Shown here one piece after another: positions 1 to 7,352 of a DNA stretch of 44,555 nucleotides. Made by a program: the position numbers and the translations under genes. Source of the DNA: a virus; IMG/VR virus record IMGVR_UViG_3300008266_000108, positions 1 through 44,555 of that record. One strand, given 5' to 3'. Each line of letters begins with the position of its first letter. Position 1 is the stretch's first letter. Below the pieces are notes generated by a model that did not search any database, was not told the origin of the DNA, and saw only the letters and a list, made by a program, of their open reading frames with translations.

Positions 1-43
1 CCTCGCCGCCCCGTATTGGTTTGGACCCCGGGAAGGACCCATA
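1..43 (-). other. cos: cos site, right-end half (cosN arm plus cosQ-like element)
   Basis: Read on the minus strand this is the right end of the phage molecule. Bases 1-11 are repeated exactly at 44545-44555. Across the joined ends the minus strand reads TACGGGGCGGCGAGG; lambda cosN, from memory, reads TTACG-GGGCGGCGACCT. At 28-43 the minus strand reads TATGGGTCCTTCCCGG, one base different from the lambda segment TATGGGTCCTTTCCGG that contains cosQ (GGGTCCT). It sits about 16 bases from the cut, against 17 in lambda. The GpA-type terminase encoded next to the other end is the matching enzyme family. Exact nick positions are inferred. Confidence 0.85.
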
Positions 44-56
44 GGGGGGGGTGACA

Positions 57-105
57 GGGGTCACATGTCGACCGATGGAACCCCGATCGGACGATCTGTG
101 ACCCC
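57..105. repeat. Inverted repeat GGGGTCACA / TGTGACCCC beside cos
   Basis: Arms of 9 bases at 57-65 and 97-105 are perfect inverted copies about 31 bases apart. They lie in the roughly 210-base non-coding stretch between cosQ and the first gene. A G8 run is at 44-51. Function unknown; a protein-binding site for packaging or transcription is possible. Confidence 0.4.
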
Positions 106-148
106 AACCCGCGGCCAGACCCGCCCGCCCGTCGAGGGGCAGGCAGGG

Positions 149-161
149 CGAACGGCGTTCG
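149..161. repeat. 13-bp near-palindrome, copy 1
   Basis: CGAACGGCGTTCG, two 6-base inverted arms around one base. This copy is non-coding, near cos, and is followed by GGG on the right. Exact copies (central base C or G) occur at 9273, 11225, 30600 and 37563. Confidence 0.6.
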
Positions 162-257
162 GGGTGGATTGAGAATGAAAAACCCGCCGCGGCGGCTGCC
201 GGGCGGGCTCGAGTCCTGTGTATCTGTCCGGAACCCTGTCAAACCGTGACCCAAATG

Positions 258-863
258 TCAACTCCCCGCCGCCACATCCCATGGCGATACCTCGGGCAGC
301 TCATCGGTCAGCCTGTATCGCGTCAGCTGATGATCGCTCAGCGCCACCATCACCTCCGCCAGCGCCTGCGCCCACGAGATCCACGCCATCCGGTCGCGGC
401 TCACCTCGTCTGGCCGGTCGACCTGGTGGACGGGCACCCACCACGCCTTGGTCTTCTGGATGAACGCCGGCACAGCCACCCGGATGAACGCGCCATTCCC
501 ATTCGGCTCGACATGCCAGTCCGGCTCAAGACGAAACCGCGCGCCCAGCCGAGGGTCGGGCCGCGATCGCATCCGCCCGTGCATCATCACCAGCGCAGGC
601 GATGAACAGGCCCGCACGCACGCATCGACCAGCTCGGCGTCATCGGCCAGGCGCACCTTCGCACCGCCGCCGCCATCGACCCGCCCGCCCAGCGATCCCA
701 TTTGCGACACCACCCGCCCCGGCCCATCCTCGCGCGGCATCAGGTCTGCCCGCTGATCGGCATAGGTCCACGCGATCAGCGCCTCCACCGAGATCTCCAC
801 GACCCCGCTCTTGTTTAGGGATGGTGTGTCTGACCTTTTATTTTCCTGTAGAGTCGAAGTCAT
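258..863 (-). CDS. Hypothetical phage protein, 201 aa
   Basis: No family is recognised. The start is supported by GGGAGAGAATT before ATG (GGAG six bases upstream). The protein is soluble, with no signal peptide or membrane segment, and has a tryptophan-rich C-terminal half (AWWVPVHQV, MAWISWAQ). It is the last gene of the leftward early operon, downstream of the helicase gene, and the last before cos. On circular DNA it is immediately upstream of the terminase genes, which is where lambda-type phages may place a late regulator; that role is only positional inference. A 73-aa open frame overlaps its end (61-282) and is not considered a gene. Confidence 0.7.
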   Translation of the reverse strand: MTSTLQENKRSDTPSLNKSGVVEISVEALIAWTYADQRADLMPREDGPGRVVSQMGSLGGRVDGGGGAKVRLADDAELVDACVRACSSPALVMMHGRMRSRPDPRLGARFRLEPDWHVEPNGNGAFIRVAVPAFIQKTKAWWVPVHQVDRPDEVSRDRMAWISWAQALAEVMVALSDHQLTRYRLTDELPEVSPWDVAAGS

Positions 864-986
864 AATTCTCTCCCGTGCGGAATATCAGCCTCACCATCCG
901 CACCATCCCACCGCGCCGGATCGTTCAATCCGTTCAGGCCGTTACGGGTCAGGGATGGTGCTCACCCCGTGGACGGTGCACCGTCC
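818..986. repeat. Cluster of CACCATCC/GGGATGGTG boxes and a 16-bp palindrome; candidate origin or operator
   Basis: GGGATGGTG occurs at 818-826 and 952-960, CACCATCC at 892-899 and CACCATCCC at 901-909. A related perfect palindrome GGACGGTGCACCGTCC lies at 971-986, directly after the helicase stop codon. The first box is inside the start of the 201-aa gene; the rest fill the gap between the two genes. Iteron-like boxes next to a P4/D5-type helicase gene suggest a replication origin. The palindrome could instead be a transcription terminator hairpin, although no T-run follows it. Confidence 0.4.
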
Positions 987-2735
987 CTAATCGTCATAGT
1001 CAGCGAACGGATCGTCGAACGGATTGCCCGCGCGCCCTTCAGAGGGACTGTCATTGGGACGGTCGAAACCGCCACCCTCCCTGTCATCGCCTGCCCTCTC
1101 AACGGGGTCCGGGGAACCCATCCCCTGCGCCAGGCGATAGGCCGCATCCCAGCCATCCCCCTCGCCAGCAGCCGCCGCCGCCGGCCGGGCAGGGGCAGCC
1201 GCCACCTCCTCCGACCGCGCCTCATCGCGCAGCCTCAACCCCAGCCACACCTTCACGCCCGACTTCAGGCTCTCGAACCCGCGTGCCTTCAGCGACTTGC
1301 CGAACGACGACCCGCTCTTTGGCTCCGGATAGGCGTTCGCCTTGCAGTACTCGCCATACTTCGCGAACAGCGCGGCCGAGCTGGCCCGCCCGCCGGCATC
1401 CCTGTCGGTCCACACGCTCAGGAACTCGCCCAGCGGGTCGCTCTCGGTGCGATAATCCTGGCTGGCCGCCAGCACCGTCGCCGGCGCGTTCAACCCTTGC
1501 GCCCGCCACGCCACGAACCCCTCCAGCATCCAGTTCAGAATGCCCGGCGCTTCGGCCTTCAGCGTCGCGCCCAGGTGCCGGTCGATCGCCTCCAGCGGAA
1601 TCTGCACCGGCCACGGCACCAGGTGCACACGCCGCCAGATCCCGTCATCCGTGCCCGGAATCCGCGGCTTCGGGTTGCAGGGGATCACCATCTTGCCGGT
1701 GAACATGAACTCGATGAACGCCTTGTGCAGCTCGCGCGCCGTGATCGGCTCCTGGCCCGTCATCTGCTTGATCAGCCCGGCCGAGAGCGTCAGGTTGTCC
1801 GGCGCGTCCGAGGTGACGATCAGCGTCCGGCTGCGCATCCGGGCGATGTCGGGGCTGGCGCTCGCGCCATCCTTCCGGGTCCCGTCGCCGAACGTCTCGA
1901 TCGGCGTGGTGATCGCCATCTGGCCCAGCACGTCGCGCAGCGCATTCAGGAACGTGCCCTTGCCGTTGCGGCCGCCGCCATGAAAGATCAGCAGCGCCTG
2001 CTCCGAAATATCTCCGGTCAGCACATAGCCCGCGAACCGCTGCAGATAGCCGCGCATGGCCGGGTCAGGCTGCACCATCTCCAGAAACGCCAGCCAGCTG
2101 GGGCAGGTCGCCTTCGGGTCGAAATCGCACGCGCCGGTCTTGGTGCGCAGATCCCCGCGATGATGCGGCCGCACCTCGACGCGATCCTTGCGCAGGTGCA
2201 GGGTCTTGTTCTTAGCCACGAACACGAACGGGTCGGCGTCGAACTCGTCCGGACGGCGCATCCGGTGCGGCGCGGCCTCCGTCAGCATCGCCGCCACCTT
2301 GCCCGAATTGCCGGATGACTTGGCAAAGCGCAGGAACGCCTCGACCAGGGCGTCGTGGTCCTTCTTCGCTTGCTTCAGCGCGCGCTCGGCATCGATGCCC
2401 TCGTCGCGCGCGCGCGCAATCACCTCTTCGGGGTCCGGGGGCGGCAGGGCCTTCGCCTCGGCATAGATCGCACGCGCCGTGAGCTGCGCCTTCATCTGCG
2501 CCAGATGCCCGCCCAGCTCCGCGTCCCAGTGCGACCCCGTCCACACCAGCCAGCCAAGGGCTGGGTGATACGCCAGGTCATCGCCATACCGCGCGATCAG
2601 ACGCTCGGCATTGCCGATATCGTTGCGCAGCAGGAACGCGCACGCCCGGTCCAGCGCCGACACGGGCCGGTCTTCCGGCGGCCCCGCGTCCTCCGCCGCC
2701 ATCAGCGCGCGCGCAATGTCGTCTTCACTTGCCAT
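987..2735 (-). CDS. P4/D5-family replicative helicase (SF3-type)
   Basis: 582 aa. The C-terminal half is an SF3/D5-type helicase. Walker A is GGGRNGKGTF at about 253-262, the Walker B region is LIVTSDAP near 305-312, and the sensor block (IPCNPKPRIP followed by TDDGIWRRV) is at about 351-370. These are the standard motifs of the phage/plasmid primase-helicase C-terminal family. The N-terminal part has the D5_N-like layout (GWLVWTGSHW, residues 61-70) but no visible Toprim or zinc motif, so the primase activity is probably supplied by the separate CHC2/Toprim gene at 5420-6523. It should unwind DNA at the phage origin. It lies downstream of the early operon, with the plus-strand membrane gene inserted just upstream. 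Confidence 0.9.
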   Translation of the reverse strand: MASEDDIARALMAAEDAGPPEDRPVSALDRACAFLLRNDIGNAERLIARYGDDLAYHPALGWLVWTGSHWDAELGGHLAQMKAQLTARAIYAEAKALPPPDPEEVIARARDEGIDAERALKQAKKDHDALVEAFLRFAKSSGNSGKVAAMLTEAAPHRMRRPDEFDADPFVFVAKNKTLHLRKDRVEVRPHHRGDLRTKTGACDFDPKATCPSWLAFLEMVQPDPAMRGYLQRFAGYVLTGDISEQALLIFHGGGRNGKGTFLNALRDVLGQMAITTPIETFGDGTRKDGASASPDIARMRSRTLIVTSDAPDNLTLSAGLIKQMTGQEPITARELHKAFIEFMFTGKMVIPCNPKPRIPGTDDGIWRRVHLVPWPVQIPLEAIDRHLGATLKAEAPGILNWMLEGFVAWRAQGLNAPATVLAASQDYRTESDPLGEFLSVWTDRDAGGRASSAALFAKYGEYCKANAYPEPKSGSSFGKSLKARGFESLKSGVKVWLGLRLRDEARSEEVAAAPARPAAAAAGEGDGWDAAYRLAQGMGSPDPVERAGDDREGGGFDRPNDSPSEGRAGNPFDDPFADYDD

Positions 2736-2795
2736 GTGCTATGCCCCAACCAGTCGGGGTGCGCGGCAATTTAGTTTGGGAGAAAGGGAGAGCAG

Positions 2796-3647
2796 ATGAG
2801 TTCGATCAACAAGACCAAGCAATTCTTTAGAGAATTCCGCAGTGAAATTCTCAGGGTGCTTTGGGTCATGCTGGGCATACTGTCTGCGATAGTATTTGGC
2901 GCGGCCGTAGCCCAGAGCGTCAGTTTGGGAATATTTTTCGGGTCTGAAAAATTTCCATTCGACCTGGGCGGATTGCTCGGTGCCGGCCTTGGTGTGATTT
3001 TCGCGGTTCGGATTTCGCGGTGGGAACGAAAGACTGCAGACGATGCGGTTGCCAAGCGAGAGAAATCTGAACAAGAAAAATCTGCAGTGGAATTGCTTGT
3101 TGTTGCCTTCGACCTCAAATCTTCCTTCACAATCATCGAACAGGTGCTCGTTGCACAGTTGTATAGGAATATTATTCAGACTAATGGCGACTACCATGAG
3201 GTCGAGATGCCATTGACATGGACAGACCGTAGAACTGCTCAACATATTGGAGAGATCGGAGAAATTATAGAGAACAATAAAGGCATCTTTCCTGCTGAAA
3301 TTGTTCGTAAGCTCGACATGGCTTCGATAGTAGAGATGCGATATTGTGAAAAACAGTTGAATAGAGGTTGGTCGCTTGTCCGTGACAGTTTCACCGCTGA
3401 CGGACAAATTGCCGACAAAAGCAGAGATAATGTATTGTATATATTGGACATGATGGCTGATGTTATCAGCAGTATTGAACGAGCAATTGCGGCTATGAAG
3501 CCTGGCTATAGCGCTGATGACTTTGCGAAATCTCTCTCCGCCAAACCTCTGAATGCCTTTGACCGGCTTCGATCTTTGGTCGTGGCCGACAACCCCGACC
3601 GGACGGCTATAGAAACCGCTCTTGCAGACGCATACAGCCAGCGCTGA
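2796..3647 (+). CDS. Two-TM membrane protein with long cytoplasmic tail (probable moron)
   Basis: 283 aa of unrecognised family. Two hydrophobic segments are seen at about 18-45 (VLWVMLGILSAIVFGAAVAQ) and 54-70 (GGLLGAGLGVIFAVRI), then a charged, helical tail of about 200 residues. GGGAGAGCAG before ATG is a good ribosome site. It is the only plus-strand gene in the first 8.8 kb, sits between two minus-strand operon genes, and is visibly AT-richer, with codons such as ATA, TTG and GAA. These are the marks of a recently acquired, independently transcribed gene. Membrane proteins in such positions often act in superinfection exclusion or abortive infection; nothing in the sequence proves that here. 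Confidence 0.8.
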   Translation: MSSINKTKQFFREFRSEILRVLWVMLGILSAIVFGAAVAQSVSLGIFFGSEKFPFDLGGLLGAGLGVIFAVRISRWERKTADDAVAKREKSEQEKSAVELLVVAFDLKSSFTIIEQVLVAQLYRNIIQTNGDYHEVEMPLTWTDRRTAQHIGEIGEIIENNKGIFPAEIVRKLDMASIVEMRYCEKQLNRGWSLVRDSFTADGQIADKSRDNVLYILDMMADVISSIERAIAAMKPGYSADDFAKSLSAKPLNAFDRLRSLVVADNPDRTAIETALADAYSQR

Positions 3648-3655
3648 TGTCGCCA

Positions 3656-4264
3656 TCACACTCTCACAATCTCAGCATGCCGCCCCGCCGTACGCGGACG
3701 GTCGAGGTCCCACACGAACCACGCATACAGCTCGGTCGACTTGGCCATCTTCGCCCCGTCCCAGCCGTCGCGATGCATCATCGGCTGCCGGTCGCGGGCC
3801 ATCACGATCATCCGCACGAAGGCCGGATGCTCGAACAGCGCATCGCGCGGCCGCGTCTCCAGGAACCGGAATCGCTGCAGCAGGGCCAGCTTGCGCGTCT
3901 GTCCCGCCCTGCGCGGCACGCGGGCCAGCAGACCCATCGCATGGCCCCACAGCCGCTCGGTGGCCTGGCCCCCATAGGCGAAGTTCGTCACGATATTGGG
4001 CGCCCTGGCGCGGGCGATGCCGAACGCATCCACCCCGCCCACGCCGAATCCGCGATACTCGATATCGCTCGCCACCACGGCGTGCCCGCGCTCGATGAAC
4101 ACCCGCGCGATCGCCCCATCGCCGCAGGCCGGCTCATCGATCCCGCCCTCGAAGATCTCATTGTCCACCAGGTGCAGAACGGTCTCCCGCCCCGTGGGAT
4201 GAAAATCCCGCGACGCCTTCGACCCCTTCGCCCGCGCCCCCGTGATGAAAGCCGACGCGCTCAT
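3656..4264 (-). CDS. SAM-dependent methyltransferase-like protein with degenerate NPPY motif
   Basis: 202 aa. A gamma-class motif I is clear (DEPACGDGAI, about 43-52), followed by an acidic motif II loop (ASDIEYRG). Where DNA amino-methyltransferases carry (D/N)PP(Y/F), this protein reads TNFAYG, so both prolines are missing. The C-terminal AWFVWDLD matches the WFVWD block common in small phage methyltransferases of this type. The start overlaps the upstream stop as ATGA. It may be a catalytically altered methyltransferase, or may act on another target. Family assignment is firm; DNA adenine methylation by this copy is doubtful. Confidence 0.75.
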   Translation of the reverse strand: MSASAFITGARAKGSKASRDFHPTGRETVLHLVDNEIFEGGIDEPACGDGAIARVFIERGHAVVASDIEYRGFGVGGVDAFGIARARAPNIVTNFAYGGQATERLWGHAMGLLARVPRRAGQTRKLALLQRFRFLETRPRDALFEHPAFVRMIVMARDRQPMMHRDGWDGAKMAKSTELYAWFVWDLDRPRTAGRHAEIVRV

Positions 4265-4497
4265 GCCTTCGGCCTCAGCATCGGCTTCAATATCGTCTCG
4301 ACGATCAGCTTGCCCTTGCTGTCAGCCGGCACCGGCAGCAGATCCAGCCTCAGCCCGGCGACCCGCTGCGACAGCTCATCCAGCGCCCTGCCGTCCTCGC
4401 CCTTGCGCGCGGCCCCGATCCGGGCCTGGCACAGCGCGACATGGATCAGCTTCAGCTCCTGCCAGCTGACTTGCAGCGCAATGGTCGGACTACTCAT
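4261..4497 (-). CDS. Small hypothetical early protein, 78 aa
   Basis: Start chosen at MSSPTIALQVSW because its ATG overlaps the upstream stop as ATGA, the pattern used throughout this operon. It has a helical, soluble sequence with no recognised domain. Coupled upstream and downstream (ATGA with the methyltransferase-like gene). Confidence 0.7.
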   Translation of the reverse strand: MSSPTIALQVSWQELKLIHVALCQARIGAARKGEDGRALDELSQRVAGLRLDLLPVPADSKGKLIVETILKPMLRPKA

Positions 4498-4760
4498 GCC
4501 GCCTCGCCTTCGCGCAGCAACCCGGCCACCTTCACCCACTGGCGCATGGCGTCACAGGCGATCGCGCGGGCGTGCACGTCCGGCGCATCCAGCCAGGCGA
4601 AGGCCAGCGCGCGCATGAACTGCACCGGCCGGTCGCGGTTCGCCACCGCGCCCTTGCTGGCCGAAACGGCCAGCTTCAGCCGCGTGCGCACAAAGCCCAG
4701 GCCTTGCGTGTCCCCCATGGCCGTCATCAGCGCCTGCTCGATTGTCGGCGCGGGCCTCAT
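4494..4760 (-). CDS. Small hypothetical early protein, 88 aa
   Basis: Start taken at MRPAPTIEQALM, whose ATG overlaps the stop of the 71-aa gene as ATGA (4757-4760). A longer frame upstream is open but unsupported. Helical and soluble, no recognised domain. Member of the tightly coupled early operon. Confidence 0.7.
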   Translation of the reverse strand: MRPAPTIEQALMTAMGDTQGLGFVRTRLKLAVSASKGAVANRDRPVQFMRALAFAWLDAPDVHARAIACDAMRQWVKVAGLLREGEAA

Positions 4761-4972
4761 GACAAACGATCCCGCAGCTGCGCAACCGCCTGCCTGCAAA
4801 CCCGGATGTCGCGCACCAGCCGCTGGAAGGGCAGGCTCAGCCCGCCAGGCAGACCGGCATTGCCGATCAGATCGACATCCTCAGCCGCTTCCTTCAGCCC
4901 CACCCGCAACCGCTCCAGCGCCGCCTCCGCCTGGGGGCACAGCACCGGCTTCACGCCCTCGCTCACAGACAT
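4757..4972 (-). CDS. Small hypothetical early protein, 71 aa
   Basis: MSVSEGVKPV start, preceded by a GGGAGG-type ribosome site and overlapping the end of the HTH gene by 10 bases. Predicted mostly helical with leucines and arginines at regular spacing. No family recognised. Confidence 0.65.
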   Translation of the reverse strand: MSVSEGVKPVLCPQAEAALERLRVGLKEAAEDVDLIGNAGLPGGLSLPFQRLVRDIRVCRQAVAQLRDRLS

Positions 4973-5349
4973 GCCTCAGCCTCCCGTTTCAGCCGCCGGC
5001 AATGCGATGCCGCCGCTTCCTCGCCCCACAGCCGGGCGTGATCGATGAAGTCGTCCACCAGGTCGCCGGGCACCCACCGGGGCACGGGCGGCACCACGGC
5101 GATGCCAGTGCCCGTGCGGGCATAGACGGCCAGCATCGTCTCGCGCATCTGCGCCCTGCGCCCCGGCTCGTCCCAGACCAGCCGCATCGCCTCGCGCCGC
5201 GACCGCTGCGCGACGCCTGCCTTGGCCAGCACGACCGCCACCGTGGTCCGGCTGCAGCCGATCCGGTCGGCGATCTGCTGCAGGCTCAGCCCCTGCCCAT
5301 ACAGCGCCGCCACGTCCGCCGCGTCGATCTGAACCGCCCGCGCCGACAT
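4963..5349 (-). CDS. HTH protein, resolvase/sigma-like helix-turn-helix
   Basis: 128 aa with the start at MSARAVQID, where GGGGAG lies seven bases before ATG. An in-frame ATG at 5403 lacks a ribosome site. Residues about 5-35 form a helix-turn-helix of the Hin/resolvase type (GLSLQQIADRIGCSRTTVAVVL), with the usual A/G spacing between the two helices. The remainder is charged and helical with no enzyme motif. Probably a DNA-binding accessory or regulatory protein of the replication operon. Confidence 0.7.
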   Translation of the reverse strand: MSARAVQIDAADVAALYGQGLSLQQIADRIGCSRTTVAVVLAKAGVAQRSRREAMRLVWDEPGRRAQMRETMLAVYARTGTGIAVVPPVPRWVPGDLVDDFIDHARLWGEEAAASHCRRLKREAEACL

Positions 5350-5419
5350 CACGCTGCTCCCCGATTTCGCTTCGGGAACATCCCACGCGGCCGAAGCCGA
5401 CATCCATCGGTCGCCGCCA

Positions 5420-6523
5420 TCACGCTGCGCTCCGCATCATGTCGTTGAAATCCATGCCGGCCTGGGGCCGCGCCCGGCGCACGCGCACGCCCGTCCGGTG
5501 GCCGAACCGCCGCGCCGCGCGCGCGTACAGCGCATCGGCCTTGCGGGGGTCCTTGTTGTCGGCGTCCTCACAGATCACCGCCTCGGCCACGCCATCGGGC
5601 AGCAGGATCGCCGGCTTCTCCATGTCGGGAATCGCGTCCCAGCCGCGCCCCGCGATATTGTCCAGCGACAGCGCCGCCCACACGGCCGCGCCCGCCGTCT
5701 CGCCGGCCATCGCCATCGCGGCCATCACGCTCAACCCCGTCTCGATGCCCTCGGCCAGGAACAGGCGCGGCGCAGTGGGCGTCAGCCGCACGGCCCCGCC
5801 CCACGCCACGCCCAGCATCATCTTGGCCGCCAGGCCCTTCACCTCGCGCTTGGCCGACAGATCGGCGTTCAGGAACGTCCGGTGCACACCCTTGAACCGC
5901 CCGTCGGACGAGGTGATCACCCCCACCATGGCGGGGTCTTCGCGCCGGTTCTCGTGATCCGGGCACTGCATCAGCAGGCGCAGCGACAGCGGCACGCCGC
6001 CCGGCGCGGCTTCGCCCCAGCTGCGGGCGATCGCCGCCGTGGGCACGCCCCGCCCGTCCAGATACCGCGTCAGCCGCACATCGTGCCGCGCCGCCCGCCA
6101 GATCTCCTCTGCCCCCATCATGCGCCGCTGCCGCGCCGCCGCCTCGCGCGCCTCGGCCTCCGCCATCAGCCGCGCCCGCCGCTGCGCCGCCTCGGCCTTC
6201 GCCCGCCGGCGCTCTTCGTCCGACAACGGAGCAGTGTCACGTGAAACATGCAGCAGCTCGCCCAGCTCGCTCAGCGCAGTGCCCAAGTCGACCGCCCGGT
6301 CCTTCATCCAGAAATCGATCACCGTGCCGTGCGCGCCGCACCCGAAACAGTGGAACGACGGCGGCACGTTCTCGACATAGACGGTGAAGCTGCCCGTCGA
6401 CTCAGCATGGAACGGACACCGCCCCACCATCAGCCGCCCCCGCCGCCTGAGATCCACGCCGGCCGCCAGGATAACCTCGGCCAGGTCGGCCCGCGCCTTG
6501 ATCTCATCGGCCAGCCCGGTCAT
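5420..6523 (-). CDS. DNA primase, CHC2 zinc finger plus Toprim
   Basis: 367 aa. A CHC2 zinc finger is at the N-terminus: C36, H39 (CPFH) and C59, C62 (CFGCG). A Toprim domain follows in the C-terminal half (LFLAEGIETGLS, then ICEDADN with the DxD-like acidic pair), and the protein ends FNDMM, typical of phage Toprim primases. It should make RNA primers and complements the helicase at 987-2735. Its ATG overlaps the winged-helix gene stop (ATGA, 6520-6523). Codons 92-98 are unusual for this genome and create a parS-like DNA site (see 6233-6248). Confidence 0.9.
   Translation of the reverse strand: MTGLADEIKARADLAEVILAAGVDLRRRGRLMVGRCPFHAESTGSFTVYVENVPPSFHCFGCGAHGTVIDFWMKDRAVDLGTALSELGELLHVSRDTAPLSDEERRRAKAEAAQRRARLMAEAEAREAAARQRRMMGAEEIWRAARHDVRLTRYLDGRGVPTAAIARSWGEAAPGGVPLSLRLLMQCPDHENRREDPAMVGVITSSDGRFKGVHRTFLNADLSAKREVKGLAAKMMLGVAWGGAVRLTPTAPRLFLAEGIETGLSVMAAMAMAGETAGAAVWAALSLDNIAGRGWDAIPDMEKPAILLPDGVAEAVICEDADNKDPRKADALYARAARRFGHRTGVRVRRARPQAGMDFNDMMRSAA
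6233..6248. promoter_or_regulatory. parS-like site inside the primase gene
   Basis: AGTGTCACGTGAAACA matches the bacterial parS consensus TGTTTCACGTGAAACA at 14 of 16 positions, with a perfect 11-base right part. The codons that create it (GTT TCA CGT GAC ACT GCT) are mostly ones this GC-rich genome avoids. This suggests the DNA site rather than the peptide is under selection. A ParB-like protein is encoded at 11729-13468. Binding is inferred. Confidence 0.45.
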
Positions 6524-6918
6524 GCGCCCACCTCAGCGCGCGCCACATCCACCAGCCGATAGCCGCGCCCCCACACGTTCTCGATCGCCACAGCCGACCC
6601 GCGGATCGCCTTGCGCACGTGACACACATGCACGGTGATCATCCTAAGCTCGGGCCAATCGGCGTCAGGCCGGTGGCCGCACATCGCCTGGTACAGCGCA
6701 TCCAATGAGACCATCTGGCCCTTGCGCCCCAGCAGCAGGCGCAGGATCAGCCCGCGTTGCGGCGTCATGTGAATGCGGCCCAGTCCGGGCACGTCAACGC
6801 TGCCGTCATCGGGCGACCCGACCAGCTCGCTCAACCGGAACTGAAGCGCCTCGTTCGCGGCCTCCAGTTCCGCGACGCGCGCGCGCAGCTGCTCGATGCT
6901 GGTCAGATGGCCGCTCAT
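6520..6918 (-). CDS. Winged-helix (OmpR/PhoB-type) DNA-binding protein
   Basis: 132 aa. The start MSGHLTSIEQL overlaps the upstream stop as ATGA. The N-terminus (about 5-32) is a short coiled coil (LRARVAELEAANEALQFRL). The C-terminal 85 residues form a Trans_reg_C-like winged helix: MTPQRGLILRLLLGRKGQMVS, a recognition region RMITVHVCHVRKAI, and the wing WGRGYRLV. Response regulators carry the same fold, but no receiver domain is present. Likely an early transcription regulator; the dimer would form through the coiled coil. Confidence 0.8.
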   Translation of the reverse strand: MSGHLTSIEQLRARVAELEAANEALQFRLSELVGSPDDGSVDVPGLGRIHMTPQRGLILRLLLGRKGQMVSLDALYQAMCGHRPDADWPELRMITVHVCHVRKAIRGSAVAIENVWGRGYRLVDVARAEVGA

Positions 6919-7352
6919 GATCGACCCCTCCGCGCAGCCACGGCGGCGTCGAAGCTCTGGAACGGGCCGAACCCGATGCCGCTGTCCAGCGCGAACATCC
7001 AGCCGCCGGTGGCCCACCAGTAGCGCGCAGAGATCAAAGGTGCGGTCTCTCCCGCCGTCACGTCCATTGCCTCAGACGTTGCAGCCGGTGTCCGCCCGCC
7101 GGCATGCCTACTCCCGGACTCCTCGACGGCGTCTGCTTTCACCACCATCGCCTCATCACCCGGTTTCGCGTGGGATTGTGTTCCGTTGTCTTGCTGCGCC
7201 GGCTGTGCCGCCAGCAGCGCGCGATAGACGGCGCGCGCCGCGTCTTCGCCCCGGCTTTCGTGAACCTCCGCGCCGCTCCAGTCGCTGACGATCCAGCGCC
7301 CGGTGCTTGAACGGAACCACATGCGCGGGCTGCGGGGCAGGGCGGCCGTCAT
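6915..7352 (-). CDS. Hypothetical early protein, 145 aa
   Basis: Start taken at MTAALPRSPRMWF because its ATG overlaps the preceding stop as ATGA (7349-7352). The frame continues upstream but is out of pattern there. Two similar short blocks are visible, WFRSSTGRWIVSDWSGAEV near the N-terminus and WWATGGWMFALDSGIGFGPF near the C-terminus. Both are tryptophan-rich beta segments that look like a duplicated small domain. The middle is low-complexity and Ala/Gln-rich. Function unknown. Confidence 0.65.
   Translation of the reverse strand: MTAALPRSPRMWFRSSTGRWIVSDWSGAEVHESRGEDAARAVYRALLAAQPAQQDNGTQSHAKPGDEAMVVKADAVEESGSRHAGGRTPAATSEAMDVTAGETAPLISARYWWATGGWMFALDSGIGFGPFQSFDAAVAARRGRS

Noticed and set aside
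61-282. 73-aa minus-strand open frame next to cos
   Set aside because: It overlaps the end of the 201-aa gene, has no ribosome site and crosses the inverted repeat and palindrome; better seen as non-coding.
969-2318. 449-aa plus-strand open frame opposite the helicase
   Set aside because: Arg/His/Pro-rich product typical of antisense frames in GC-rich genes; the minus-strand helicase has clear motifs.
2739-3659. 306-aa minus-strand open frame opposite the membrane gene
   Set aside because: No ribosome site or domain; the plus-strand frame has a good ribosome site and coherent membrane segments.
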